From contig CALGLR010000030.1 in NCBI GenBank assembly GCA_937959395.1, positions 1 to 64,000 of the forward strand: DNA of 64,000 nt, given 5' to 3'. This DNA comes from an uncultured Flavobacteriaceae bacterium (GTDB lineage Bacteria > Bacteroidota > Bacteroidia > Flavobacteriales > Flavobacteriaceae). Position numbers and translations under genes: made by a program. Each line of letters starts with the position of its first letter. The stretch's first letter is position 1. Shown here piece by piece: positions 9,463 through 18,420 of this stretch. The notes beneath the pieces are model-generated. The model worked only from the letters and a program-made list of their open reading frames with translations. It ran no database searches and was not told the origin of the DNA.

Positions 9463-10254
9463 TTAGTTATCTGCCAGAATTCTGAACGAATGTTTAAGTC
9501 CTTTATATGCATCTAGGTCTGCTCTTAAAGACCCAACTGATAAATCTGCTTTTATTCGCAAAGGTATCTTATTTTTATCTTTACTAACCCAAAGCGTTAA
9601 ACTTTCTTCTTCTTTAAATACACGACCAGCCATAACGTATGGTCTAAACTTTAAAGACTCTACATCTCCAAATTCTGTTGAAATCGTTTCTTCTCCTAAA
9701 TATTTTAGTTTGAATCCGTAATTTTTTTCATCAAAAAACATAAATAATTCAACTTCTTCTCCTATTTGAAGAGTAGAAACATCTAATTTATTACGCAAGT
9801 AATAAAACGTAGAGACCATATCTAATATTTCAGGCTTAGTGTCGAAGTCCTTTTTGGTATTCTTTTTTATGTTATTTACGTGCGCTTTATTATTTTCTTG
9901 ATCAAAATCAATAACAATGTCTTTCTTATGACCACCTTCATTAATGTTTCTTACAAATTTATATGGCAATATTGTTTCTTGATCTATATAGCTTTCATAC
10001 CGATCTTCAACTTTAAAAAACCATTTAATAGCACCAGTTGTCCACCCTTTTCCTACAATGTGAAAAGCAGGCTTATCATTATTATTTGTTTCTTTTACAG
10101 ATAGTGTTGCATTCCCAGCTTTCATCCAACCACTATAGCTCATTTTAAATCGAAACCATTCTCCATCTCCAAATGCAGGTTCTGGTATTGAGTCTTGAGC
10201 AGATCCCATATTAACTGAAAGTATTGCGAATAATATAAATAGTCCTTTTTTCAT
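9463..10254 (-). CDS. DUF3108-domain exported protein
   Basis: The 263-residue protein has a signal peptide (MKKGLFILFAILSVNMGSA, cleaved before QDS) and then a DUF3108-like beta-rich domain. Typical segments are FRFKMSYSGWMKAGNATL near the N-terminus, then KIPLRIKADLSVGSLRADL near the C-terminus. The function of DUF3108 is not established; it is thought to be a periplasmic or outer-membrane lipid-handling barrel fold related to LolA-type folds. It is the first gene of a probable operon (DUF3108, kynA, M23 peptidase, pgi) with gaps of 5 bases or less or overlaps. The operon mixes envelope and metabolic genes, so co-transcription does not clarify the role. A candidate promoter is at 10332-10339. 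Confidence 0.82.
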   Translation of the reverse strand: MKKGLFILFAILSVNMGSAQDSIPEPAFGDGEWFRFKMSYSGWMKAGNATLSVKETNNNDKPAFHIVGKGWTTGAIKWFFKVEDRYESYIDQETILPYKFVRNINEGGHKKDIVIDFDQENNKAHVNNIKKNTKKDFDTKPEILDMVSTFYYLRNKLDVSTLQIGEEVELFMFFDEKNYGFKLKYLGEETISTEFGDVESLKFRPYVMAGRVFKEEESLTLWVSKDKNKIPLRIKADLSVGSLRADLDAYKGLKHSFRILADN

Positions 10255-10331
10255 AATTTGATGTCATTGCTAAACAACTATTAAATTGTTTACTTTATTG
10301 TACTTGTAAGCAATAAATACAATTACTATTC

Positions 10332-10339
10332 CAAAAGTA
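10332..10339 (-). promoter_or_regulatory. Candidate -7 promoter element for the DUF3108-kynA-M23-pgi operon
   Basis: The minus strand reads TACTTTTG, a match to TAnnTTTG, 78 bases before the DUF3108 start. No good -33 TTTG is visible. An imperfect inverted repeat (ATTGTTTAC facing GTAAGCAAT) lies between it and the gene. Confidence 0.35.
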
Positions 10340-10406
10340 TAAAAACTAAAAAACTCTACCTGTATTAATCGCAACGTTTCTTAATCTTTATAAGTATAAT
10401 TTTTTG

Positions 10407-11570
10407 TTAAAGCGTTCCTCTTTTTGCTTGTTCTCTTTCTATAGACTCAAACAATGCTTTAAAGTTTCCTGCTCCAAAACCTTTAGCCCCCATACGTTGA
10501 ATAATTTCAAAAAATAATGTTGGCCTGTCTTCTAACGGCTTTGTAAAAATTTGCAATAAATACCCTTCTTCATCTGCATCTACTAAGATAGAAAGTTTTT
10601 GAAGTTGCTTAATGTCTTCCTTCATCATGTCTTTATGTACTCCTAATCGCCTTGGAATATCATCATAATAAGCTTGAGGAGGAGGAGGTAAAAACTCTAT
10701 TCCTCTTTCTTTAAGTTGCGCCACTGTTTTTATAATATCATCTGTAGCCATAGCAATGTGTTGCACTCCAGAATCTTCATAAAAATCTAAATACTCTTCA
10801 ATTTGTGATTTTTTAGCAGCTTTTGCTGGTTCATTTATTGGAAATTTTATTCTTCCATTCCCATTACTCATTACTTTACTCATTAAAGCTGAATATTCGG
10901 TATGAATTTGCTTATCATCAAAAGATAAGAAGTTTACAAAGCCCATAACGTCTTCGTACCATTTCACCCATTTATTCATTTGTCCCCAGCCTACATTACC
11001 TACCATATGGTCTATATATTTTAAACCAACAGGTTCTGGGTTATAATCACTTTTCCATTCTTGAAAACCTGGCATAAATACACCGTCATAGTTTTTGCGT
11101 TCTACAAACAGGTGTACCGTTTCTCCATAAGTATATATTCCTGCACGAACAACTTCTCCAAACTCGTCTTTTTCAACCACAGGTTCCATATACGATTTCG
11201 CACCTCTTTTAGTGGTTTCTTCATAAGCACTTCTAGCATCATCTACCCAAAGAGCAATCACCTTAATACCATCTCCATGTTTTACAATATGGTTGTTTAT
11301 TGGTGATTTACTTGTTAAAGGCGTTGTTAAAACTAAACGAATCTTATCCTGTTTTAACACATAACTCACCTCGTCTCTTGATCCAGTTTCTAAACCTTTA
11401 TAAGCATGGGATTGAAAACCAAATGCTGTTTTATAAAAATGTGCTGCTTGTTTTGCATTACCTACATAAAACTCTACATAGTCTGTTCCTAAAAGCGGCA
11501 AAAAGTCTTGCGCTTCTTCAAATATTTTTTCTAAACCGTAGTTTACTGATTTTACTTCTTTCTTACTCAT
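10407..11570 (-). CDS. hppD: 4-hydroxyphenylpyruvate dioxygenase
   Basis: This non-haem iron enzyme converts 4-hydroxyphenylpyruvate to homogentisate in tyrosine breakdown. The 387-residue protein has the two vicinal-oxygen-chelate repeats of the family. The iron ligands are visible in the C-terminal half: His in YIDHMVGNVG, His in GVQHIAMATDDI, and Glu in LFFEIIQRMGAKGFGAGNFK, which is also the conserved C-terminal lid motif. Length and end (REQAKRGTL) are typical. It lies downstream of hmgA in the same direction, separated by about 230 bases that hold two repeats, so the two genes may be co-transcribed despite the gap. Substrate flow is hppD then hmgA. Confidence 0.97.
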   Translation of the reverse strand: MSKKEVKSVNYGLEKIFEEAQDFLPLLGTDYVEFYVGNAKQAAHFYKTAFGFQSHAYKGLETGSRDEVSYVLKQDKIRLVLTTPLTSKSPINNHIVKHGDGIKVIALWVDDARSAYEETTKRGAKSYMEPVVEKDEFGEVVRAGIYTYGETVHLFVERKNYDGVFMPGFQEWKSDYNPEPVGLKYIDHMVGNVGWGQMNKWVKWYEDVMGFVNFLSFDDKQIHTEYSALMSKVMSNGNGRIKFPINEPAKAAKKSQIEEYLDFYEDSGVQHIAMATDDIIKTVAQLKERGIEFLPPPPQAYYDDIPRRLGVHKDMMKEDIKQLQKLSILVDADEEGYLLQIFTKPLEDRPTLFFEIIQRMGAKGFGAGNFKALFESIEREQAKRGTL

Positions 11571-11587
11571 AATGATCCCCTCTTAAT

Positions 11588-11602
11588 CTCCCCAAAGGGG
11601 AG
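11588..11602. repeat. Short palindrome of the flavobacterial CCCC-AAA-GGGG type
   Basis: CTCCCC and GGGGAG are separated by AAA, inside TCTTAATCTCCCCAAAGGGG. The sequence resembles one arm of the longer repeat copies at 11730-11810 and 26651-26734. It lies just upstream of hppD. Confidence 0.55.
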
Positions 11603-11729
11603 AAACACAAAACGGGTAATTTCATGTTTTGAATTATTTTTTTACACTCTTGTTTTGCAATAAGTCTAAAAAAATTACCACATCGCCATGAGATGAGCCG
11701 AAATATCTATTCTCTTTTTATTCATATTA

Positions 11730-11810
11730 AATCCCCAAAGAGGAGAAGTCGTTTTGTTAATATTCTCTTTTCTATTTATCCCTTCCCTTTGGTAAGGTTA
11801 GGATGGATTC
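11730..11810. repeat. Flavobacterial intergenic repeat that runs into the end of hmgA
   Basis: The left end AATCCCCAAAGAGGAG and the right end CCTTCCCTTTGGTAAGG... GGATGGATTC match, in order and spacing, the ends of the 84-base repeat inside ileS (26651-26734). The copy is about 81 bases. Its right end covers the last codons and the stop of hmgA, which is read from the other strand. Confidence 0.6.
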
Positions 11811-12961
11811 AACCAAGATTTATAATAATCTTCATCTGCTATTTTTAGAGCTTCCTCTGTTACCATTAGTGGTTTAAAAGTATCTACCATTACTGCTAAT
11901 TCCTCAGTTTTTGTGTGCCCTATACTTCGCTCTGTAGCTCCAGGGTGTGGTCCATGAGGAATTCCTGCTGGGTGTAATGATATGTGTCCTTGATCGATAT
12001 CGTTTCTACTCATAAAATCACCATCTACGTAATACAATACCTCATCACTATCTATATTACTATGATTATAAGGTGCTGGGATACTTTGCGGATGATAATC
12101 ATATAATCGTGGTACAAAACTACACACAACAAATGCATCGGTTTCAAAAGTTTGATGAACTGGTGGTGGCTGGTGTACTCGACCAGTTATTGGTTCAAAA
12201 TCATGTATTGAAAAAGCATAAGGATAATTATAACCGTCATAACCCACTACATCAAAAGGATGAGACGCATAAACCATGTCAAAAATGTCGTCTTGCTTTT
12301 TAATTTTTATTAAAAACTCTCCAGATTCATTATTAGTTTCTAATTCATAAGGCCTGCGAATATCGCGTTCACAAAATGGCGAATGTTCTAATAATTGACC
12401 AAACCAATTACGATAACGCTTAGGCGTGTATATTGGCCTTCGAGATTCTACTATAAACAAACGATTGTCTTCTCCATCAAAATCAAGTTTATAAATAATA
12501 CCTCGAGGGATTAAAAGATAATCTCCATATTTAAAATCTAGATTCCCAAGATGTGTTCTTAACTTACCAGATCCTTTGTGAATAAAAATGAGTTCATCTG
12601 CGTCTGCATTTTTATAAAAATATGAATCGGTAGACTGTTTAGGGGCAGATAATATGATATTACAATCGCTATTAGTAAGTACTATTTTTCTGCTTTCTAA
12701 ATAGTCATTTTCAGGTTTTACCTGAAACCCTTTAAATCGGTAGGATTGTATATGATTTTTTTTTGCGATTTTAGGCGCTACACTGTATTGCTTTTTTATT
12801 TGCTTTACCTGTGTTGGCCTTTGTTCGTGATATGAATTTGAAGACATTCCATCAAAACCTATAGTTCCAAATAGCTGTTCATAATAAAGTGTACCGTCTG
12901 GTTTTCTAAATTGAGTATGTCTCTTGTTAGGAATTTCTCCTAATTTATGATAAAATGGCAT
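11798..12961 (-). CDS. hmgA: Homogentisate 1,2-dioxygenase
   Basis: This iron enzyme opens the ring of homogentisate to maleylacetoacetate, the step after HppD. The 387-residue protein begins MPFYHKLGEIPNKRHTQFRK, as in the bacterial family. It carries the cupin-like segments ELIFIHKGSGKLRTHLGNLD (N-terminal part) and SLHPAGIPHGPHPGATE (C-terminal iron-binding region with His and nearby Glu). The DFMSRNDIDQGHISLHP stretch is a good family match. The last residues and the stop codon (WLNPS-stop) lie inside a repeat that starts beyond the gene, so the natural C-terminus may have been replaced by a few repeat-derived residues. It is probably the first gene of the hmgA-hppD unit. A perfect palindrome TGTAATTACA at 13001-13010, 40 bases upstream, is a possible operator. 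Confidence 0.96.
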   Translation of the reverse strand: MPFYHKLGEIPNKRHTQFRKPDGTLYYEQLFGTIGFDGMSSNSYHEQRPTQVKQIKKQYSVAPKIAKKNHIQSYRFKGFQVKPENDYLESRKIVLTNSDCNIILSAPKQSTDSYFYKNADADELIFIHKGSGKLRTHLGNLDFKYGDYLLIPRGIIYKLDFDGEDNRLFIVESRRPIYTPKRYRNWFGQLLEHSPFCERDIRRPYELETNNESGEFLIKIKKQDDIFDMVYASHPFDVVGYDGYNYPYAFSIHDFEPITGRVHQPPPVHQTFETDAFVVCSFVPRLYDYHPQSIPAPYNHSNIDSDEVLYYVDGDFMSRNDIDQGHISLHPAGIPHGPHPGATERSIGHTKTEELAVMVDTFKPLMVTEEALKIADEDYYKSWLNPS

Positions 12962-13137
12962 AATGATTTTGTATTACTTATTAAACGTTTGTAGGTTTAG
13001 TGTAATTACATTAATATCATTCTGGATTTCTTTTTATAAGAAATTTTAAGTGGGTAAGTATGTCTTTCCAAAGTAGTCCCATATAATAACAAATATCGTA
13101 AATTTTTTACAATTTTAAAAACTTATAAGACCGTCTT

Positions 13138-15387
13138 TTAAAACCAAAAGCCTAAATTAAAAAACCAATAATTCTCCTTAGTCTCTGGAGACCAAGTATA
13201 TTTCGCTTCAATAGGCCCTAAAAAGGTTTCAAGACTATAGCCTAAAGCATAACCTGTATAGGCAGGAAAAGCAAGCCAATCAAAATCGACATCAGTAAAC
13301 AAATCGTCTTGCACATTAGCAAAATTAGCAGATAACATGATATGGTTTTTCTTAAAAACTTCGTAATCTAAATTTACTGTTGCCTTTAAAAAACTGGTAG
13401 ATGTTATTGATAGATAATCATAACCATAAAAACCTTTAAAATTATTTATAAAATTATTTGCATACCCTCCTAAAACAAAATCAAACGATCTATTTCGCTT
13501 TGCATTAAATAAAGTTCCAGCTTCTCCTAAAATAGTAGCACTTAATTTTGGTGCCAAACCATGTGCATAACCGATGTCTGCTTTTAAAGCTGAAAACTCA
13601 GAAAAGTTTTTATTAAAATCTGAAGAGTACAGATACAGATTAAAATCACCATTAAAATAGAATCCTTCGGTGGGGAAATGTTTATCATTAAAAGAATCGA
13701 ATCGCAAATTACTAAAAGCTCCAACATAATCGCTATTATCAAAAAGCCTCTCTCTTTCACTAGAAGAAGCTAATACTGTTTCTGTTTTTACTTTATAGTG
13801 TTTGTGCTCTAACCCTAAAGTTAATGCTAAATCGTTTTTATACTGTGTTTGAACAAATACTCTATTGGTAAGATCAGTATATTTAACTCCAATTTTATTA
13901 ACACCGGCTATTGCCAATTCTTGAGGTGTTAAAAAAAAAGATGCAGCAACACCTTTATTAAACTCATTATAACGAGATCTTAATCCAAAACTCCAATAAT
14001 ATCCTTTATCAATATAGTATTCAAAATTATATCTTGTATTATCCCCAATAATTAAATCTAAAGACAAAACATCACTTTTAAATAGCAACTGTTTTTTAGT
14101 GAAATTTGTTAATAATGCACTTTTATACAAACCATCATAATGCAATCCAAACTTTAAAAAAGTAGTTTTATTGGTTTCTCTAATTTCCCCATACAAATCA
14201 TAACCTACTTCTTCATCCTCATTAGAATGCACTAACTTATATGTAAAGCTGTCAAAGTTATTGGTTGCTACCAAATTATTGGTTCCACTTAAAAAGCGAT
14301 TATAACTTATTTTTTGTTCCGTTTTAAGCTTGAGTTTACCTACTGCATACGATTTGGTATATTTATTAAGACCTTTAAAATAAACGCGATTAATTTGAAT
14401 CGTATCTGGTGTTTTCCCTTTGTAAAAAGGGACTCTCTTTCCTCTTTGTCTTTTTGCCAATTTTTGCAACTCGGTTAATTTTAATTTGGTTGCAATTTCT
14501 CCGTTTTTTATAATTTTATTCCCTGCAGAGAAGGAAATGAAATTAAAATCTTCGATATTAGGTTTTATATATACATCTGTCTTTTTCGACTTTATTTTCA
14601 TATTACTTATGGTACGAAAATTATTGATTTGAAAAAGTATTTCAGGAGCTGAAGATAAATCTCCCCGATTAGATAAATCATCTTGAACATCGACACCAAT
14701 GATAATGTCCATCCCTTTCTCTCTAAGTTCATCTACAGGATAATTATTAACAACCCCACCATCTATTAATAATTGATCATCTATTAAAACGGGTTGGTAT
14801 AAAGACGGAAACGCTCCACTAGCCCTTATAGCTTGCGCTAAGTTTCCTTTATCTAATATAACAGGCTGTCCATTTTCAATATTTGTAGCCATACAAAAAA
14901 ATGGGATAGGTAATTTTTCGAAATCATTAACACCACTAACATGAAGGGTTAATTTAGACAGTAAATTAAAAGTGTTTTGACCCCTTGACAATGCAGATGG
15001 TAATTTTACTATAAACTTATCGAAAGGCAATATAACTGCATACTTTTCATCATTTTCCCTCTCATAAAAAGTTTTCGAACTTCTTGGTGTATTATCACTT
15101 AAGATATCATCAAAATTTATGCGTTGAAAAATAGAGTCTAGTTGTTTCCCTGAATATCCTGAAGCATATAAAGAACCTATTATTGCTCCCATACTAGTTC
15201 CAGCAATATGATCTATACGAATACCTAAGCTATCAATGACTTTAAGTGTTCCTATATGAGCTAATCCTTTTGCGCCACCACCACTTAGTACCAAACCTAC
15301 TTTAAAATCTTTTAGATCTTCCTTTTGTGAATATCCATAAATACTCGCAAGAAATAATAGCGCTATTAGAACGATGCGTTTTTTCAT
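13138..15387 (-). CDS. Patatin-like phospholipase with a C-terminal outer-membrane barrel (PlpD type)
   Basis: The 749-residue protein has a signal peptide (MKKRIVLIALLFLASIYGYS) and then a patatin domain at about 27-330. The oxyanion loop is LVLSGGGAKGLAHIG, the nucleophile elbow is AGTSMGAIIGSLYASG (GxSxG) and the catalytic Asp is in DGGVVNNYPV, so the Ser-Asp dyad is complete. A POTRA-like segment follows (about 345-415, INRVYFKGLNKYTKSYAVGK). The C-terminal half is a surface-antigen/Omp85-like barrel that ends in Phe (FFNLGFWF). This matches type Vd autotransporter-like patatins that hydrolyse phospholipids at the outer membrane. It overlaps the uvrC stop by 4 bases (ATGA), so the two are translationally coupled although the functions are unrelated. 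Confidence 0.92.
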   Translation of the reverse strand: MKKRIVLIALLFLASIYGYSQKEDLKDFKVGLVLSGGGAKGLAHIGTLKVIDSLGIRIDHIAGTSMGAIIGSLYASGYSGKQLDSIFQRINFDDILSDNTPRSSKTFYERENDEKYAVILPFDKFIVKLPSALSRGQNTFNLLSKLTLHVSGVNDFEKLPIPFFCMATNIENGQPVILDKGNLAQAIRASGAFPSLYQPVLIDDQLLIDGGVVNNYPVDELREKGMDIIIGVDVQDDLSNRGDLSSAPEILFQINNFRTISNMKIKSKKTDVYIKPNIEDFNFISFSAGNKIIKNGEIATKLKLTELQKLAKRQRGKRVPFYKGKTPDTIQINRVYFKGLNKYTKSYAVGKLKLKTEQKISYNRFLSGTNNLVATNNFDSFTYKLVHSNEDEEVGYDLYGEIRETNKTTFLKFGLHYDGLYKSALLTNFTKKQLLFKSDVLSLDLIIGDNTRYNFEYYIDKGYYWSFGLRSRYNEFNKGVAASFFLTPQELAIAGVNKIGVKYTDLTNRVFVQTQYKNDLALTLGLEHKHYKVKTETVLASSSERERLFDNSDYVGAFSNLRFDSFNDKHFPTEGFYFNGDFNLYLYSSDFNKNFSEFSALKADIGYAHGLAPKLSATILGEAGTLFNAKRNRSFDFVLGGYANNFINNFKGFYGYDYLSITSTSFLKATVNLDYEVFKKNHIMLSANFANVQDDLFTDVDFDWLAFPAYTGYALGYSLETFLGPIEAKYTWSPETKENYWFFNLGFWF

Positions 15388-17177
15388 TCTTTATGATAAT
15401 AATTATATATTTTTTCTGCTCTAGACACCCCTACAACAACTTCTAACTCATCTAACTTCGCATTCGCTACTCTCTTAGCCGATTTAAAAGCTTTTAATAA
15501 ATCTACGATTGTCTTTTCTCCTATACCAGGAATGGTTTCCATTTCAGTATTTAATGCTGTTTTACTCCTTCTGTTTCTATGATGTTCTATACCAAATCGA
15601 TGAGCCTCATTACGTAATTGCTGTATAATTTTTAATGTTTCACTTTTTTTATCTAAATATAACGGAATTGAATCATCTGGATAAAACAATTCTTCTAAAC
15701 GTTTCGCTATTCCTATAATTGCGATTTCACCTCTTAAATTTAATGCATCTAAGCTTTTTAATGCTGAAGATAATTGCCCCTTCCCTCCATCTATTATTAT
15801 AAGTTGCGGTAACGGCTGTTCTTCTTCAACTAAACGTTTATAACGCCTATAAACAACTTCTTCCATAGAAGCAAAATCATCTGGGCCTACAACTGTTTTT
15901 ATATTAAAATGACGATACTCTTTTTTACTTGGTTTCCCATTTTTAAAAACCACACATGCGGCAACTGGATGCGTACCTTGTATATTCGAATTATCGAAAC
16001 ATTCAATATGTCTCGGTTCTTCACTTAAGCGCAAATCGGTTTTCATTTGCGCCATTATACGCTTAACATGACGATCGGGATCTGTTATTTTCACTTGCTT
16101 AAAGCGCTCTAACCTGTAGTATTTTGCATTTCTTACAGACAAATCAAGAATACGTTTTTTATCTCCCAATTGTGGTAGTGTTACTTTAATACCCTCTCCT
16201 AAATTAACTTTAAACGGCACGTATATTTCTTTTGAATTAGAATTGAAACGCTGTCTTATTTCTGTTATTGCAAGTTCTAGCAGTTCTTTATCGGTTTCTT
16301 CTAATTTCTTTTTAATTTCTAAGGTATGCGATCTAATAATAGAACCATATGATATTTGAAGAAAATTAACATATCCATAACCGGCATCACTAACTATAGA
16401 AAAAACATCTACATTACTAATTTTTGGGTTTATTATCGTTGATTTAGCTTGGTAATTCTCTAGTACTATTATTTTCTCTTTTATTTTTTGAGCCAATTCA
16501 AACTCCATATTCTCGGCGTAGTCTTTCATTTGCCTCTTAAACTGTCCCAGAGAATCTTTAAAATTTCCTTTTAATATTTCACGTATTGCAATTATATTTT
16601 CTTGGTAATTTATTTCGGTTTCATAACCTTCACAACCGCCTTTACAATTTCCTAAATGATACTCTAAACACACTTTATACTTTCCTGAATCTACCTTTTC
16701 TTTAGCTAAATCGTAATTACATGTTCTTAGCTGGTATAATCCTTTTATAAGATCTAACAGTGTACTTACTGTTTTCATACTTGTATAAGGACCAAAGTAT
16801 TCACTTCCATCTTTTATAACCCGTCTTGTTGGGAATACTCTTGAAAAACGTTCTTTTTTAATGCAAATCCATGGATACGATTTATCATCTTTAAGCAGTA
16901 CATTATACCTTGGCTTATGCTTCTTTATTAAATTGTTTTCCAGTAATAAAGCATCTGTTTCAGTAGCAACAACAATGTGCTTAACGGTAACTATTTTTTT
17001 TACTAAAACACGTGTTTTTCCATTCTCATGCACTTTAGTAAAATACGAAGAGACTCTTTTCTTTAAGTTTTTAGCTTTTCCTACGTATATAATAGTGCCT
17101 TCGGCATCAAAATATTGATACACACCAGGTGAGTCCGGTAAGGTTTTAAGCTGTATATCTAAAGTAGGTTTATCCAT
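15384..17177 (-). CDS. uvrC: Excinuclease ABC subunit C
   Basis: UvrC makes both incisions in UvrABC nucleotide-excision repair. I choose ATG 17177 (MDKPTLDIQLKTLPDSPGVY); ATG 17186 would add three residues. The domains appear in order: GIY-YIG nuclease at about 13-95 (GVYQYFDAEGTIIYVGKAKN), a Cys cluster (CNYDLAKEKVD... CLEYHLGNCKGGCEGY), the UVR motif (MEFELAQKIKEKIIVLENY), the UvrC RNase H-like endonuclease domain (HIECFDNSNIQGTHPVAACV, LIIIDGGKGQL) and the helix-hairpin-helix tail (ETIPGIGEKTIVDLLKAF). It has about 597 residues, the usual size. A possible TAACTTTG promoter element straddles the upstream ATG, which would make the 17177 start more likely, but this is weak evidence. Translation is coupled to the patatin gene. 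Confidence 0.96.
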   Translation of the reverse strand: MDKPTLDIQLKTLPDSPGVYQYFDAEGTIIYVGKAKNLKKRVSSYFTKVHENGKTRVLVKKIVTVKHIVVATETDALLLENNLIKKHKPRYNVLLKDDKSYPWICIKKERFSRVFPTRRVIKDGSEYFGPYTSMKTVSTLLDLIKGLYQLRTCNYDLAKEKVDSGKYKVCLEYHLGNCKGGCEGYETEINYQENIIAIREILKGNFKDSLGQFKRQMKDYAENMEFELAQKIKEKIIVLENYQAKSTIINPKISNVDVFSIVSDAGYGYVNFLQISYGSIIRSHTLEIKKKLEETDKELLELAITEIRQRFNSNSKEIYVPFKVNLGEGIKVTLPQLGDKKRILDLSVRNAKYYRLERFKQVKITDPDRHVKRIMAQMKTDLRLSEEPRHIECFDNSNIQGTHPVAACVVFKNGKPSKKEYRHFNIKTVVGPDDFASMEEVVYRRYKRLVEEEQPLPQLIIIDGGKGQLSSALKSLDALNLRGEIAIIGIAKRLEELFYPDDSIPLYLDKKSETLKIIQQLRNEAHRFGIEHHRNRRSKTALNTEMETIPGIGEKTIVDLLKAFKSAKRVANAKLDELEVVVGVSRAEKIYNYYHKE

Positions 17178-17186
17178 TAAAACCAA

Positions 17187-17544
17187 AGTTACTTATTTCT
17201 TTTAAACCGCCCTTTTAATTTTAAGTTTATGAGATAATATTTAACGAAATATTTTAATTCAATAGATCGACTATACCATTTTAACTTTAAAATAGCACAT
17301 ATAATTCGTTTCTATCTCGCTCATATTTCTTCTAAAAACAGAACCGTAACTATGGCTAAGCTTAAGTTTTTATAAATGATCTAGTCAAAAAATAATTCAA
17401 ATTATTAATGCACGGTTTCAAAGTTAAAAGGGTATTATTAATAATTTAAAAATCGATGACTTACTTTTGAATAAAATAATTGAGATTAACTTAACTTTAA
17501 ATTCAAAATTTACCGTTATAAATAGTATCTAATTCCTAAATTAA
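17187..17544. other. Divergent intergenic region between uvrC and rimK
   Basis: This 358-base AT-rich stretch has no coding frame I would support. TACTTTTG at 17462-17469 matches the TAnnTTTG -7 consensus about 75 bases before rimK and is the best promoter candidate. I see no strong hairpin. Confidence 0.4.
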
Positions 17545-18420
17545 ATGAACATAGTTATTCTATCTCGTAACGCAAACTTATACTCTACAAGTCGTTTAGT
17601 AGATGAAGGTGAAAAACGCGGACATGATATTGAAGTTATAGATCCTTTAAAATGTGACATTATTATTGAAAAGGAAAAACCCACAATATATTATAATGAT
17701 CGGTATTTAGATTATGTAGATGCCATTATACCAAGAATTGGTGCTTCAGTAACCTTTTATGGCTGTGCAGTAGTACGTCAATTCGAAATGATGAATGTAT
17801 TTACCACAGTGGCTTCAGACGCTATTTTGCGCTCTAGAGATAAATTAAGAAGCTTGCAACGGCTCTCTAAAGTTGGTATTGGCATGCCAAAAACTGTCTT
17901 TACAAACTATTCTAGAGATGTCGAAGAAGTTATAGATCATGTAGGAGGAGTTCCCGTAATTATTAAACTATTAGAAGGCACTCAAGGTTTAGGAGTCGTT
18001 TTAGCAGAATCTAAAAATGCAGCAGAATCTGTTTTAGAAGCTTTTAATGGATTACAAGCTAGAGTTATTGTTCAAGAATATATAAAGGAAGCTAAAGGTG
18101 CAGATATAAGAGCCCTTGTTGTAGATGGTCATGTGGTTGGTGCGATGAAGCGACAAGGAAAAGAAGGTGAGTTTCGCTCAAATCTTCACCGTGGTGGTAC
18201 AGCTGATATCATAAAACTATCTGAAGCCGAATTAAAAGTAGCTATGAAAGCTGCTCGCGCCTTAAAACTACCTGTATGTGGTGTAGATATGTTACAGTCT
18301 GAAAGAGGTCCCTTACTTCTAGAAGTAAATTCCACACCTGGCCTTGAAGGAATTGAGACTGCTACAGGAAAAAATATTGCCAAAAGTATAATAACCTACC
18401 TAGAAAGAAATAGAAAATAA
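17545..18420 (+). CDS. rimK: RimK-type ATP-grasp ligase (ribosomal protein S6 glutamate ligase family)
   Basis: RimK enzymes add glutamate residues to the C-terminus of ribosomal protein S6. The 291-residue protein matches the family's length and start ([21 protein letters not shown]). ATP-grasp features include the [19 protein letters not shown] nucleotide-binding segment, [20 protein letters not shown], the [11 protein letters not shown] loop and the metal-binding [15 protein letters not shown]. The target could be a protein other than S6. The stop is immediately followed by the start of the aspartoacylase/desuccinylase-like gene (no gap), so the two are co-translated. A ligase that adds amino acids next to an amidohydrolase-type enzyme suggests opposing or processing activities; that is inference. 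Confidence 0.93.
   Translation: MNIVILSRNANLYSTSRLVDEGEKRGHDIEVIDPLKCDIIIEKEKPTIYYNDRYLDYVDAIIPRIGASVTFYGCAVVRQFEMMNVFTTVASDAILRSRDKLRSLQRLSKVGIGMPKTVFTNYSRDVEEVIDHVGGVPVIIKLLEGTQGLGVVLAESKNAAESVLEAFNGLQARVIVQEYIKEAKGADIRALVVDGHVVGAMKRQGKEGEFRSNLHRGGTADIIKLSEAELKVAMKAARALKLPVCGVDMLQSERGPLLLEVNSTPGLEGIETATGKNIAKSIITYLERNRK

Noticed and set aside
13001-13010. Perfect palindrome TGTAATTACA upstream of hmgA as a regulator site.
   Set aside because: A 10-base AT-rich palindrome is expected by chance in such DNA, and no regulator gene lies close by. Mentioned in the hmgA entry only.
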